From: CADCVT01 sp036389155
GTDB taxonomy: Bacteria > Actinomycetota > Thermoleophilia > Solirubrobacterales > Solirubrobacteraceae
DNA: 64,000 nt
Assembly: GCA_036389155.1 (NCBI GenBank)
Contig: DASVQN010000053.1
Location: 62,001 to 126,000 of the forward strand
Direction: 5' to 3'
This document shows, piece by piece, positions 40,332 to 48,573 of the stretch. The position numbers and the translations under genes are program-made. The notes under the pieces were generated by a model. That model saw only the letters and a list, made by a program, of their open reading frames with translations, was not told the DNA's origin and made no database searches. Numbering within the stretch: position 1 is the stretch's first letter; each line of letters begins with the position of its first letter.

Positions 40332-41405
40332 CTAGGCCGCGCTCCTGCGCCCGGCGACGCGATAGACGTAGGCGAGGACCTGTGCGACGCCCGCGAAGAG
40401 CTCCTCGGGGATCTGCCGGCCGACCTCGACGCTCTTGTGCAGCGCCCGGGCGAGCGGCGGGTCGGGCACGACGGGAATCCCGTGCTCGCGCGCGATCTCG
40501 CGGATGCGCAGCGCCAGCAGGTCCTGGCCCTTGGCCACGACCTCGGGGGCGGCCTTCTTGCCGTCGTACCTCAGCGCGACGGAGAAGTGGGTCGGGTTGG
40601 TGACGACGACGTCGGCCTGCGGGACGGCGGCCATCATGCGGGCGCGCGCGGCCGAGGCCTGGCGCCGGCGCATCGCCATCCGCACCTCGGGCGGGAGCTG
40701 CTGCTCCTTCTGCTCCTCCTTGACCTCCTGGCGGTCCATCCGCAGCTGCTTCTCGTGGCGGCGCTTCTGCCACGCGAGGTCGGCGACGCCGATGACGAGG
40801 TAGGCGACGGCCGCGCGCTGCGCGATGCCCATGATCGTCGAGGTGAGCTCGCCGGCCAGCTGCGCCGGCGTCATGCCCACGAGCGCGCCCATCTGCGGCA
40901 GCGTCGGGATCAGCGCGGCCGCGACGATCGCGCCGACGACCGCGACCTTGACGATCGACTTGCCGCCCTCGACGAGCGCGTTGGGGCCGAGGAGCTGCTT
41001 GAGCCCGCTCAGGGGGTTGATGCGCTTGGGGTCGGGAGCGGCCGCCTTGAGCGACGGCTTGAGGCCGACCTGCAGCACGCTGGCCACGACGCCGGCGACG
41101 AGGCACGCGGCGGCGACCGGCGCCACCGCGAGGCCGGTGTCGGTCAGCGCGCCCATGAGCAGCGGCCCGACGCTCTCCGTGTCGACGACGCTCGGGTCTG
41201 AGACGTGCTTGAGCGTCTCGATCATCGAGTTCTGCATGCGGCCGGCCATGGCGCCGCCGCCGATGGCCAGCGCGAAGAGCCCCGCGACCATGACGCTCGC
41301 GCCGTTGAGGTCCGCGGACTTGGCAACCTGCCCCTTCTTGCGCGCTTCGTCGCGCTTCTTGGGGGTTGCCTTCTCGGTCTTCTCGTGCGCGCCGCCGCCG
41401 GCCAT
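40332..41405 (-). CDS. flhB: FlhB, export specificity switch protein
   Basis: FlhB (357 residues) sits beside FlhA in the export gate and cuts itself at NPTH to switch export from hook to filament proteins. The site is seen in VVVTNPTHFSVALRYD. The N-terminus is the usual basic EKTEKATPKKRDEARKKGQVAKS, followed by four membrane helices. FliK, its partner as hook-length ruler, is encoded at 50330-51901. ATG start, 1 base after fliR. Confidence 0.98.
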   Translation of the reverse strand: MAGGGAHEKTEKATPKKRDEARKKGQVAKSADLNGASVMVAGLFALAIGGGAMAGRMQNSMIETLKHVSDPSVVDTESVGPLLMGALTDTGLAVAPVAAACLVAGVVASVLQVGLKPSLKAAAPDPKRINPLSGLKQLLGPNALVEGGKSIVKVAVVGAIVAAALIPTLPQMGALVGMTPAQLAGELTSTIMGIAQRAAVAYLVIGVADLAWQKRRHEKQLRMDRQEVKEEQKEQQLPPEVRMAMRRRQASAARARMMAAVPQADVVVTNPTHFSVALRYDGKKAAPEVVAKGQDLLALRIREIAREHGIPVVPDPPLARALHKSVEVGRQIPEELFAGVAQVLAYVYRVAGRRSAA

Positions 41406-41406
41406 G

Positions 41407-42183
41407 TCAGCCCACCCTCAGCATGTCGAGGGCCGCCGCGACCGAGGCCTGGAGCTCCTCGGTCAGCCAGCCGGAGAGGAACGGGAGCGTCACCCCGAGG
41501 ATCAGCAGCCCGACGACGATCTTCGCGGCGAAGCCGACGGCGAAGACGTTGAGCTGCGGGACGACGCGCGAAACCATGCCGAACGCGGCGTCGGTGAGGA
41601 TCAGCGCGAGCAGCACGGGCCCGGCGACCTGGATCGCCGCGCCGAAGATCCCGGCGAAGGCGGCGAGCGCGCCCGAGGTCATGATCCCGAGCGAGGGGAA
41701 CGACTCCATGGGCACCGTCTCGTAGGTGCGCGCCAGGCCCTGGATGACCCAGGCGTCGCCGCCGATGGCGATGAAGATGAGCACGCCGATGAGCGCGTAC
41801 AGCTGCGCGAGCACCGCCGCGCTGGCGCCGCTGATCGGGTCGATGATCGAGCCGAACGAGAAGCCGATGCTCGTGTCGAGGAAGGTGCCGGCGACGCTGA
41901 GCGCGGCGAACAGCGCGCCGAGCGCGAACGCGAAGCCCAGGCCGACGAGCAGCTCCTTGCCGACGAGCCCGCCGAAGGTGAAGGTGTCCATCGGGATGCG
42001 CTTCTGCGCGACGACGGGCGCCAAGCCGATGGCCAGCGCGACCGCGACGATCCCGCGCACGCGCACGGGGATCAGGTTCGAGCTGAACAGCGGCGCGAGC
42101 ACGAAGAGCGGCGACACCCGCGCGAGCACGAGGAAGAACCCCGCGACCTGCTGCTCGCCGAACTGCTGGACGAGCGCGTTCAT
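41407..42183 (-). CDS. fliR: FliR, export gate subunit
   Basis: This 258-residue integral membrane protein has about six hydrophobic segments and family sequence GFFLVLARVSPLFVLAPLFSS near the start and a VQVAGPVLLALILTDAAFG-like core. With FliP and FliQ it builds the export channel. The ATG 42183 overlaps the stop of fliQ (ATGA); upstream in-frame codons lie inside fliQ. Confidence 0.95.
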   Translation of the reverse strand: MNALVQQFGEQQVAGFFLVLARVSPLFVLAPLFSSNLIPVRVRGIVAVALAIGLAPVVAQKRIPMDTFTFGGLVGKELLVGLGFAFALGALFAALSVAGTFLDTSIGFSFGSIIDPISGASAAVLAQLYALIGVLIFIAIGGDAWVIQGLARTYETVPMESFPSLGIMTSGALAAFAGIFGAAIQVAGPVLLALILTDAAFGMVSRVVPQLNVFAVGFAAKIVVGLLILGVTLPFLSGWLTEELQASVAAALDMLRVG

Positions 42184-42449
42184 CCGATGAGCTGGGGGAT
42201 CGAGCCCCAGAGGTCGGCGGTGTACGAGAGCAGCTGGTCGAGCATCCACGGCCCGCCCACGACGAGCACGACGACCGTGGCCAGGATCTTCGGGATGAAG
42301 GTGAGCGTCTGCTCCTGGATCTGCGTGACCGCCTGGAAGACGGACACGACCAGGCCGACCGCGAGCCCGATGAGGAGCAGCGGCAGGCCGACCTTCAGCG
42401 CGAGCTCGACCGCGCCCACGACCAGCTGGATGACCGTGTCCTCGCTCAC
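42180..42449 (-). CDS. fliQ: FliQ, export gate subunit
   Basis: The 89-residue protein has two long membrane helices and the conserved VSVFQAVTQIQEQTLTFIPKI between them. Four copies normally join FliP and FliR in the export channel. GTG start overlapping the stop of fliP (GTGA). Confidence 0.97.
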   Translation of the reverse strand: MSEDTVIQLVVGAVELALKVGLPLLLIGLAVGLVVSVFQAVTQIQEQTLTFIPKILATVVVLVVGGPWMLDQLLSYTADLWGSIPQLIG

Positions 42450-43078
42450 CCGAAGCTCTCCACGAGCGACTTGGTGATCAGGTTCCAGCCGTCGACGAGG
42501 ACGAACAGCAGGATCTTGAACGGCAGGCTGATGAAGACCGGCGGCAGCATGATCATGCCCATCGACATCAGCGTCGAGCTGATCACGAGGTCGATCACCA
42601 GGAACGGCAGGAAGATCAAGAAGCCGATCTGGAACGCCGTCTTGAGCTCGCTGATGATGAAGGCCGGGATCAGGACGTGGGTGGGGACGTCCGCGCGCGT
42701 CTTCGGCCGGTCGAGCTTGGCGAGCTTGACGAACAGGGCGAGGTCCTTCTCGCGCGTCTGGCGGAACATGAACTCGCGGATCGGCTTCTGGCCGCGGTCG
42801 AAGGCCTCGCCCTCGGTGATCTGCTTGGCCTGCAGCGGGTCGATGGCCTCCTTCTTGACCGCGTTGAAGGTCGGGGCCATCACGAAGAGCGTGAGGAAGA
42901 GGGCGATGCCGACGAGCACCTGGTTCGGCGGCGCGGTCGGCGTGCCGAGGCCGGTGCGGATGAAGCCCAGGACGACGAGGATGCGGGTGAACGCCGTGAC
43001 GGTGAACAGCAGCGCCGGCACCAGCGTGACGCCGCCGACCAGCAGCAGGAGCTGCACGGCGTCGGTGCCCGGCTTCAT
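42446..43078 (-). CDS. fliP: FliP, export gate subunit
   Basis: The 210-residue protein carries the FliP hallmarks: FTRILVVLGFIRTGLGTPTAPPNQVLVGIALFLT and the C-terminal FLPFLVIDLVISSTLMSMGM. The usual cleaved signal sequence of Proteobacterial FliP is missing, so the protein starts almost at its first membrane helix. ATGA overlap with fliO. Confidence 0.97.
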   Translation of the reverse strand: MKPGTDAVQLLLLVGGVTLVPALLFTVTAFTRILVVLGFIRTGLGTPTAPPNQVLVGIALFLTLFVMAPTFNAVKKEAIDPLQAKQITEGEAFDRGQKPIREFMFRQTREKDLALFVKLAKLDRPKTRADVPTHVLIPAFIISELKTAFQIGFLIFLPFLVIDLVISSTLMSMGMIMLPPVFISLPFKILLFVLVDGWNLITKSLVESFG

Positions 43079-43671
43079 CGGCGCACCGTCCAGAGGCGGA
43101 CCTTCTCGAGGAGGTCGCCGATCGTCATCGGCCCGTTCGGATTGCGGCGGCGCATGCCGGGCAGCGGCTGGAGCTCGTCGCCGCCGCCGTCGTCCTCCTC
43201 CGCGGCGAGCAGGCCGACCTCATGGGCCTCCTGCTCGGTGTAGCGGCGGATCGGCGTGACGCCGTGCTCGGCGACGCCGAGCAGCACCAGCTCGGTGCCG
43301 GCGCGGACGAGGTGCAGGGAGCGGTTGGGGCCGAGCGGCACGACCGCCTGCGAGGAGAGGCCGGTGCCGACGCTGCGCTCCTCCCGCGAGGACTTGACCT
43401 GGCGCAGGACCCAGTAGAGGCCGTAGATGACCGCCACGACGACGGCGAGCCCGACGAAGGTGCGCACGAGCGAGCCGCCGCTGGAGGCGCCGGAGGCGTC
43501 GAGCTGCTTCGGCGCGTCGGCCGGGAGGTCGAGCGGCTTGTCCTCCCCGTAGGTGCCGGAGAGCGGAGGTGCCTTCTTGCTCGCCGCGGCGACCAGCGCC
43601 GGCAGGGCGAGCAGGATGAAGTTGGCGATCGCGAACGCGACCGTGAGCGCACGGGTGCGAAGGGGGGACAT
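43075..43671 (-). CDS. fliO: FliO, export gate assembly protein
   Basis: FliO helps assemble the FliP ring. The 198-residue protein has an N-terminal signal or anchor (FAIANFILLALPALVAAA), a second membrane helix (TFVGLAVVVAVIYGLYWVLRQV), and a cytoplasmic part with PLGPNRSLHLVRAGTELVLLGVAEHGVTPI, the usual FliO core. It is coupled to fliP by a 4-base overlap. The assignment rests on this core and position. Confidence 0.88.
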   Translation of the reverse strand: MSPLRTRALTVAFAIANFILLALPALVAAASKKAPPLSGTYGEDKPLDLPADAPKQLDASGASSGGSLVRTFVGLAVVVAVIYGLYWVLRQVKSSREERSVGTGLSSQAVVPLGPNRSLHLVRAGTELVLLGVAEHGVTPIRRYTEQEAHEVGLLAAEEDDGGGDELQPLPGMRRRNPNGPMTIGDLLEKVRLWTVRR

Positions 43672-43803
43672 CTATGGAGGGCGACCCGGTTGGAGGGGGA
43701 CGGGTCGTTCCCTCTAGTCGGCCACCACAACCGCGGCTTTAGCGCAGAAGTCGCGAGTTTGCCGCGAAGCCCAAACTCGCCCGAGCCTGCGTCGCTCTGC
43801 GAC
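43672..43803 (-). other. Gap between fliN and fliO with two hairpins
   Basis: In this otherwise tightly packed operon, 132 bases hold no gene. A 9-bp stem GCGAGTTTG/CAAACTCGC (43753-43761 with 43772-43780) and a small GTCGC/GCGAC hairpin (43791-43803) are present. They may be a processing or attenuation element, or an internal promoter region; I see no clear promoter. Confidence 0.4.
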
Positions 43804-44193
43804 TCAGGCGGCCAACTCGCGGGCCTGCTGCTGCGCCGCGTCGACCTGCGCCTTCGCCTGCCCGGCGGTCGCCTCGACCGACGCCACGATCTGCGTCACG
43901 CGCAGCCCGAAGACGTCGTCGATGACGACGACCTCGCCGCGGGCCACCGGCATCCCGTTGACCAGGAGGTCGACCGGCTGGTCGGCGAGGCGGTCGAGCG
44001 TGATGACCGACCCGGGCCCGAGCGCGAGCGCCTGGCCGAGGGTCATGCGCGTCCGCCCGACCTCGACCGTCAGCCCGAGGCCGACGTCGTTCAGGCGCTC
44101 GAGGTCCGCGGCGTCGGTGGGATGCGGGAACCCGGTCTGGGGGCCGCGGCCGGTGTGGCCGTCGAGCGGTGCGAGCTGGATCTCGTCGTTCAT
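43804..44193 (-). CDS. fliN: FliN, small C-ring protein
   Basis: This 129-residue protein has a single SpoA domain (LNDVGLGLTVEVGRTRMTLGQALALGPGSVITLDR ... VVVIDDVFGLRVTQIV) after a short variable N-terminus and before an Ala/Gln-rich tail. FliN forms the bottom of the motor switch ring and docks the export ATPase complex. It is separate from the larger SpoA protein at 46393-47223. It follows fliL by 18 bases. Confidence 0.92.
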   Translation of the reverse strand: MNDEIQLAPLDGHTGRGPQTGFPHPTDAADLERLNDVGLGLTVEVGRTRMTLGQALALGPGSVITLDRLADQPVDLLVNGMPVARGEVVVIDDVFGLRVTQIVASVEATAGQAKAQVDAAQQQARELAA

Positions 44194-44211
44194 GGGGTTG
44201 CCTTCGATCTC

Positions 44212-44658
44212 CTACTGCACGGACACGTCGGTGAACAGCACTTCATGGATCGGCACGTCGGTCCCCTGCTTGACGCGCTTGAGGATCCGCGCCTTCAGCG
44301 ACTCGCGGCCCTCGCGGTCGGTGAGGTCGTCCTCGCCGACGTCGGTCAGGGTGTCGGTGACGATGTCGCGCACCGCCGCCTCCTGCGCCATCGCGCCGTA
44401 GCCCTCGGGCGGCTTCGGCGGGGCCTCGTGGCCCTCGGCCTCCGGCATCGCCGCGCCGTGGTCGACGACGATCGCGACCCCGAGCTTCGCGTAGTGGCCG
44501 TCGGCGAGGTTCACGAGGAAGTCCTTGCCGAGGACGTAGACGTCCCCGTGGATCTTGGCCGGCTTGGTGGGCGCCTCCTTGGCGAACACGAACCGGTAGC
44601 CACCGCCGATCGCGACGAGCGCGATGGCGACGGCGACGATGAGCTTCTTCCTGGTCAT
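44212..44658 (-). CDS. fliL: FliL, stator-associated protein
   Basis: The 148-residue protein has one N-terminal membrane helix (about 5-24) and a periplasm-side FliL domain (YVLGKDFLVNLADGHYAKLGVAIVVD ... VRDIVTDTLTD ... RILKRVKQGTDVPIHEVLFTDVSVQ). FliL rings strengthen the MotA/MotB stator. The ATG overlaps the motB stop by 4 bases, in keeping with that partnership. Confidence 0.95.
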   Translation of the reverse strand: MTRKKLIVAVAIALVAIGGGYRFVFAKEAPTKPAKIHGDVYVLGKDFLVNLADGHYAKLGVAIVVDHGAAMPEAEGHEAPPKPPEGYGAMAQEAAVRDIVTDTLTDVGEDDLTDREGRESLKARILKRVKQGTDVPIHEVLFTDVSVQ

Positions 44659-45500
44659 CGAGTGCCCTCCATGGCGGTCGATGGCGTGGTGTCGGGACGG
44701 ATCCCCTGGGCCAGCTCGGCCGGGGTCTGCGGCGCAGGCTCTGCGTGCTGCCGCGGAAGGACGATCTCGACGCGGCGGTTCTTCGCGCGCCCGTCCTCGG
44801 TCTTGTTCGGTGCGATCGGGTCGAGCGCCGCGCGGCCGACGGCCTCGAACGGGCTCGAGCGCAGCGGCGTGCCGAGCAGCACGCGCACGACGCCGGACGC
44901 CCGCGCGGACGCGAGCTCCCAGTTCGACGGGAAGCGCCCGGTGATCGGCACGTCGTCGGTGTGGCCCTCGACGCGCACGGGGTGCGCGGAGCCGCGCGAG
45001 AGGATCAGGCCGATCTTCTCGAGCAGCGGCTGCGCGTCCGGCTGGACGTCGGCGGCGCCGGACTCGAAGAGCAGCCCGTCGGTGAGCACGCGCACGGCCA
45101 GGCCGCGCTTCTCGATCGCCGTCTCGACCTTCTGCGTCAGCCCCTCCTGGGCGACGAGCCGGTCGATCTGGGCCTTCAGCTTGCGGAAGTCGGTCTGCTC
45201 GGCCCGCGCCGCCGGGGACGAGGCGCCCATCGGCTGCAGCGTCGTCTGCGCGACCTCGGGGTGCGTCGGCTCGGCCTGCACGGAGCCGCCGGTCTGCTTG
45301 ATCGACTCGCCGCCCAGGATCTTGCCGCTGAAGGCGTCCTGCAGCGACTGCTGGAGCGACTGGAACTTCGTCGCGTTCACCGACGACATCGCGAACATCA
45401 CGATGAACAGCGCGAGCAGCAGCGTGATCATGTCGGCGTACGTGAGCAGCCAGCGCTCGCTGTCGTCGTGCTCGGCCTCATCCTCGAAGCTCAGGTTCAT
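44655..45500 (-). CDS. motB: MotB, stator protein
   Basis: MotB (281 residues) anchors the proton channel to peptidoglycan. The channel helix contains the essential aspartate in LLTYADMITLLLALFIVMFAMSS. The C-terminal OmpA-like domain has VRVEGHTDDVPI, NWELASARA and RRVEIVL. The ATG overlaps the last base of the motA stop (TGATG). Confidence 0.97.
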   Translation of the reverse strand: MNLSFEDEAEHDDSERWLLTYADMITLLLALFIVMFAMSSVNATKFQSLQQSLQDAFSGKILGGESIKQTGGSVQAEPTHPEVAQTTLQPMGASSPAARAEQTDFRKLKAQIDRLVAQEGLTQKVETAIEKRGLAVRVLTDGLLFESGAADVQPDAQPLLEKIGLILSRGSAHPVRVEGHTDDVPITGRFPSNWELASARASGVVRVLLGTPLRSSPFEAVGRAALDPIAPNKTEDGRAKNRRVEIVLPRQHAEPAPQTPAELAQGIRPDTTPSTAMEGTR

Positions 45501-46330
45501 CAGGCCGCCATCGCTTCGTCGTCGTCGACCGCGCGCAGCTGCGGGCCGTCCCCGCCGGCGTCGCCGTCCGTGTCCTCGCCGCGCTCGGCGGGCGGCACGA
45601 ACGAGATGAGCTTCTCCTCGATGACGCGCGGGTTGTCGCCGGACTGGATCGCCAGGATCCCCTCGAGCACGAGGACGCGCGACTGGACCTCCGCGTCGGA
45701 CAGCTGCTTGAGGCGCAGCGCGACCGGCAGCAGGACGACGTTGGCCGCACCGACCCCGAGCAGCGTCGCGATGAACGCGCCGGAGATCGCGGGCCCGAGC
45801 GTCTCGGGCTGGTCGAGCTTCTGCAGGGCGGAGATGAGCCCCATGACCGTGCCGAGCACGCCCATGGTCGGGGCGAAGCCGCCGGCGCTCTCGAAGACCT
45901 TGGCGCCGGCCTTGTGGCGCGTGCGCATCGTGTGGACCTCGGCCTCGAGGATCTCGCGGACGAGCTCGGGGTCGGTGCCGTCCACGACGAGCTGCAGGCC
46001 CTTGCGGGTGTAGGCGTCCTCGACGCCGTCGAGGTCCTCCTCGAGGGCGAGCAGGCCGTCGCGGCGGGCGCGCTCGGCGTAGCCGACGAGGTCGGTGACC
46101 TGAGCGCGCATGTCCGGGCGCTCCGCGCTCATGACCTTCTTGTAGAGCACCGGGATGAGCTTCATCCCGTCCATGCCCACGGACGCCATCGTCGCACCGG
46201 CCAGGCCGCCGAAGATGATCAGGATCGCGGGGACGTTGAACAGCGACCCCAGCGGGGTGCCCTCCATCGTCGCTCCGAGCATGAGCCCGGCGCACGCGAT
46301 CGCGATGCCGATACCGGTTGCGGCCTTCAT
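45500..46330 (-). CDS. motA: MotA, stator protein
   Basis: MotA (276 residues) forms the ion channel with MotB and contacts FliG. It has four membrane helices (first GIGIAIACAGLMLGATMEG) and the conserved FAPTMGVLGTVMGLISALQ and GAFIATLLGVGAANVVLLPVAL. The cytoplasmic loop ERPDMRAQVTDLVGYAERARRDGLLALE is typical. A GGAGG lies directly against the ATG, too close to act as a ribosome binding site, while a sigma-28-like -10 box ends 9 bases upstream, so a nearly leaderless message is likely. Confidence 0.97.
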   Translation of the reverse strand: MKAATGIGIAIACAGLMLGATMEGTPLGSLFNVPAILIIFGGLAGATMASVGMDGMKLIPVLYKKVMSAERPDMRAQVTDLVGYAERARRDGLLALEEDLDGVEDAYTRKGLQLVVDGTDPELVREILEAEVHTMRTRHKAGAKVFESAGGFAPTMGVLGTVMGLISALQKLDQPETLGPAISGAFIATLLGVGAANVVLLPVALRLKQLSDAEVQSRVLVLEGILAIQSGDNPRVIEEKLISFVPPAERGEDTDGDAGGDGPQLRAVDDDEAMAA

Positions 46331-46339
46331 CCTCCGAGA

Positions 46340-46366
46340 TCATCGGCCCGCGGGCCGAGGAGTTGC
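46340..46366 (-). promoter_or_regulatory. Sigma-28-like promoter of motA
   Basis: GCAA (46366-46363), 15 bases, then GCCGATGA (46347-46340), 9 bases before ATG 46330. The second box is identical to that of flagellin 2. In E. coli the mot genes are also FliA-dependent. It lies inside the long flagellar gene run, so it would be an internal promoter. Confidence 0.5.
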
Positions 46367-46392
46367 AGGAGCGTCCAGTGGTTCTGGACGCG

Positions 46393-47223
46393 CTACCGGC
46401 CGGCGAGGATCCGCTCGATGCGGACCCCCCAGCTCTCGTCGTCGGTGACGACGAGGCGACCCGTGGCGTAGTGCTGGCCGTCGACGTAGAAGTCGACGGC
46501 GTCGTCGGCGTCGCGATCCAGCTCGACGATCGCACCGGAAGGCAGTCCCACGACCTGGCCGGTGGGCATGCGGGCACGCCCCAGCTCCGCCCAGACGCGG
46601 ACGTTGACGCTGCGCAGCGCGCCGCTCAGCGGCATCTCGTCACCGGCCTCGTCGGCGCCGGAGGGCGCGGCGGCCGGGCGGGGCTCGGAGCCCAGGCCGC
46701 TCGGCAAGAGGACGACGAGGCGGCCCGGCTCGCCGAGCAGGGTGAAGGTGACCGCGGCGGCGTGGTTGCCGACGTCGACGGGGACGCGCAGGTCGGCGTC
46801 GCCCTCGGCGACGCGGACGCTGGCCGGGCGGAAGGTGGCCTCGCGGTCGACGACCGACGTGACGGCGCTGCCGACGGCCGTCGTGAGCTTGGTCATCGCC
46901 TCGCGGACGGCGCTGAGCTCGCGCTCGCCGAGGTCGTTGCCGCCGAACTCGGCCTCCTCCTCGTCGATGGCGCCGAGCACGGCGGCCAGGCGGCGGGCGC
47001 CCTGGATCGTGAGGACGAGCAGCGCGGGGCCGGTGGCGCCGTCGGTCGGCGGCGCGTGCGCGACGACCGAGGGCGCGCTCGCGCCGTCGAGGGCGTCGGC
47101 GCCGGCCTCCAGCACCTCGCCGGGCGGGAGCTCGGCGATGCCGGGGGCGAAGGACTCGAAGGTGCCGGCCACCGCGTCGCGCGCCGCGGCGCACAGCTGG
47201 TCGAGGCGGTCCTGGGCGGTCAC
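46393..47223 (-). CDS. fliY: FliY/FliN-like motor switch protein with degenerate CheC-like region
   Basis: The 276-residue protein ends in a SpoA domain (SVNVRVWAELGRARMPTGQVVGLPSGAIVELDRD ... VVTDDESWGVRIERIL). Its N-terminal 190 residues resemble the CheC-like part of FliY: LGERELSAVREAMTKLTTAVGSAVTSVV matches the helix that carries the phosphatase residues, but the usual Glu and Asn are not both there, so CheY-P phosphatase activity is doubtful. GTG start overlaps the fliM stop (GTGA). With fliM and fliN this makes three SpoA proteins in one operon. Confidence 0.82.
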   Translation of the reverse strand: MTAQDRLDQLCAAARDAVAGTFESFAPGIAELPPGEVLEAGADALDGASAPSVVAHAPPTDGATGPALLVLTIQGARRLAAVLGAIDEEEAEFGGNDLGERELSAVREAMTKLTTAVGSAVTSVVDREATFRPASVRVAEGDADLRVPVDVGNHAAAVTFTLLGEPGRLVVLLPSGLGSEPRPAAAPSGADEAGDEMPLSGALRSVNVRVWAELGRARMPTGQVVGLPSGAIVELDRDADDAVDFYVDGQHYATGRLVVTDDESWGVRIERILAGR

Positions 47224-48194
47224 GCGCGCTCCTGGGGCCGGGCGACGATCTGGACCGCGCGGCGGCTGCCGCTGCGGCCGGGACGCGCGACGTGCACGGG
47301 CACGTCCTCGGCGAAGAGCGTCACGTCGGAGCCGGCGGGGCCGCCGAGCTTGACGACGTCGCCGGGCTTGAGTTGGAGCACCTCGTGCACCGGCATGATC
47401 CGGTCGGCCACCTCGGCGCGGACGGTGACGTCGACGCGCGAGACGCCGGCGCGGACGGCGCCGACCGTCTGGGCGTCCGGCTCGTCGGAGCCGTCGTCGC
47501 GGCCGGAGAAGCGCGCGAGCACGGGCTCGACGGCGTGGTAGGGGAGCAGGAGGACCATCACCGTCGACGCGCGGCCGAGGCGGGCCTCCATCGTGAGCGC
47601 CAGCGTGGGCTCGCTCGGCTGCTCGAGGTAGGTGGTCTCGCCGGCCGGGTCGACCTCGGTGACCTTCAGCTCGACGCCCGCGTGGTCGGAGAAGACGCCG
47701 GAGAGGGCCTCGACGAGCGTGTCGAAGACGCGGCGGATGAGGAGCAGGTCGATGTCGGTCAGCTTGCGGTCGCGCGGCGCGCGGTCGGCCGAGCCGCCGA
47801 GGATCGTCTCGAGCGCGCCGTTGAGCAGCGGGTGCTCGGCGCTGAGGACGACGCGGGTGCCGAGCGGCTCGACGCGGGCCAGCGCGATGATCGACCCGGG
47901 CGGGACGTGCGCCTGCGCGTTGGACCACGTGTGCTGCGAGCAGTCGAGGACCTCGAGCTCGCACGGGACGCGCTCGGCGGCCAGGCGCGCCGAGCCCGAG
48001 CGGCAGAACGCCTCGATGGCGCGCGTGAGCCGCCGCTCCTGGTCGGTCGTGAACTTTGTCGGGCGCGAGAAGTCGACCGTCCGCAGCCAGCGCGGGCGGC
48101 GACCCGTCCCGGCCTCGCCCTCGGCGGTCCGGCGGGTCTGGCCGGCGCTCGCCATGAGCGCGGCGATGCGATCCGCGTCGACGGTGGAGCTCAC
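47220..48194 (-). CDS. fliM: FliM, motor switch protein
   Basis: FliM (324 residues) binds CheY-P and FliG. The N-terminal VDADRIAALMAS is a weak version of the CheY-binding EIDxLL motif. The core VDFSRPTKFTTDQERRLTRAIEAFCR and RRVFDTLVEALSGVF fit the middle domain, and the C-terminal SpoA domain contains VSRVDVTVRAEVADRIMPVHEVLQLKPGDVV. GTG start overlaps the flbD stop (GTGA). Confidence 0.93.
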   Translation of the reverse strand: MSSTVDADRIAALMASAGQTRRTAEGEAGTGRRPRWLRTVDFSRPTKFTTDQERRLTRAIEAFCRSGSARLAAERVPCELEVLDCSQHTWSNAQAHVPPGSIIALARVEPLGTRVVLSAEHPLLNGALETILGGSADRAPRDRKLTDIDLLLIRRVFDTLVEALSGVFSDHAGVELKVTEVDPAGETTYLEQPSEPTLALTMEARLGRASTVMVLLLPYHAVEPVLARFSGRDDGSDEPDAQTVGAVRAGVSRVDVTVRAEVADRIMPVHEVLQLKPGDVVKLGGPAGSDVTLFAEDVPVHVARPGRSGSRRAVQIVARPQERA

Positions 48195-48421
48195 GCCCGT
48201 AGAGTCGGCGCGATCTCGACGGGCTTGAGCGCGCCGCGGGCGACGCTCACCCGCCAGGCACGCACGAGGTCGATGACGTCCTCGACGGTTTCGGCGACGA
48301 CGACCTTCGTCCCCGTCGTGAGCGCGAGGACCGTGTCGGGATGGGCCTCGATCGTGGCGATGAGGTCCGGGTTGAGCCACACGGGGTCTCCGTGGGCTCC
48401 CAGGCGATGCAGTTCGATCAT
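48191..48421 (-). CDS. flbD: FlbD-like small flagellar protein
   Basis: The 76-residue protein matches the FlbD family found in Gram-positive flagellar operons: IELHRL, VWLNPDLIATIEAHPDTVLALTTGTKVVVAETVEDVIDLVRAWR. In Bacillus the relative (SwrD) affects flagellar power. The ATG is placed right after a hairpin whose loop supplies the GGA of the ribosome binding site, so translation may be controlled. Coupled to fliM. Confidence 0.9.
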   Translation of the reverse strand: MIELHRLGAHGDPVWLNPDLIATIEAHPDTVLALTTGTKVVVAETVEDVIDLVRAWRVSVARGALKPVEIAPTLRA

Positions 48422-48422
48422 G

Positions 48423-48441
48423 GCAAAAACTCCGTTTTTGC
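48423..48441 (-). promoter_or_regulatory. flbD leader hairpin with GGA loop
   Basis: GCAAAAAC and GTTTTTGC form a perfect 8-bp A/T-rich stem with a 3-base loop, GGA in the mRNA, one base before the flbD ATG. The GGAG formed by loop and stem is the only Shine-Dalgarno candidate, so ribosomes must open the stem, or a protein such as CsrA may hold it closed. Its base composition is striking in this genome. Confidence 0.55.
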
Positions 48442-48480
48442 GGGAGGTTGTTCGCCTGCGGCTCACAACGCTCCGGTGGT

Positions 48481-48542
48481 CGAGACCTGGACGTGGTCTC
48501 GGGGGACGGAGCGGCGGAGCGCGGGCCCTCCACCCGCGCTCC
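48481..48542 (-). other. Two hairpins between flgE and flbD
   Basis: CGAGACC/GGTCTCG (48481-48487 with 48495-48501) and GGAGCGCGGG/CCCGCGCTCC (48516-48525 with 48533-48542) are perfect stems of 7 and 10 bp. The larger loop reads TGGAGGG in the mRNA. No T-run follows. They may protect or process the upstream message, or act as a partial terminator after flgE. Confidence 0.5.
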
Positions 48543-48573
48543 ACCTACCTCCGTTCGGGGGGCGCCGTCGCGC

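Noticed and set aside
38244..41201. A 985-codon plus-strand frame and similar frames opposite the flagellar genes
   Set aside because: They mirror flhA and flhB in another frame, with biased Arg/Asp/Val composition and no motifs.
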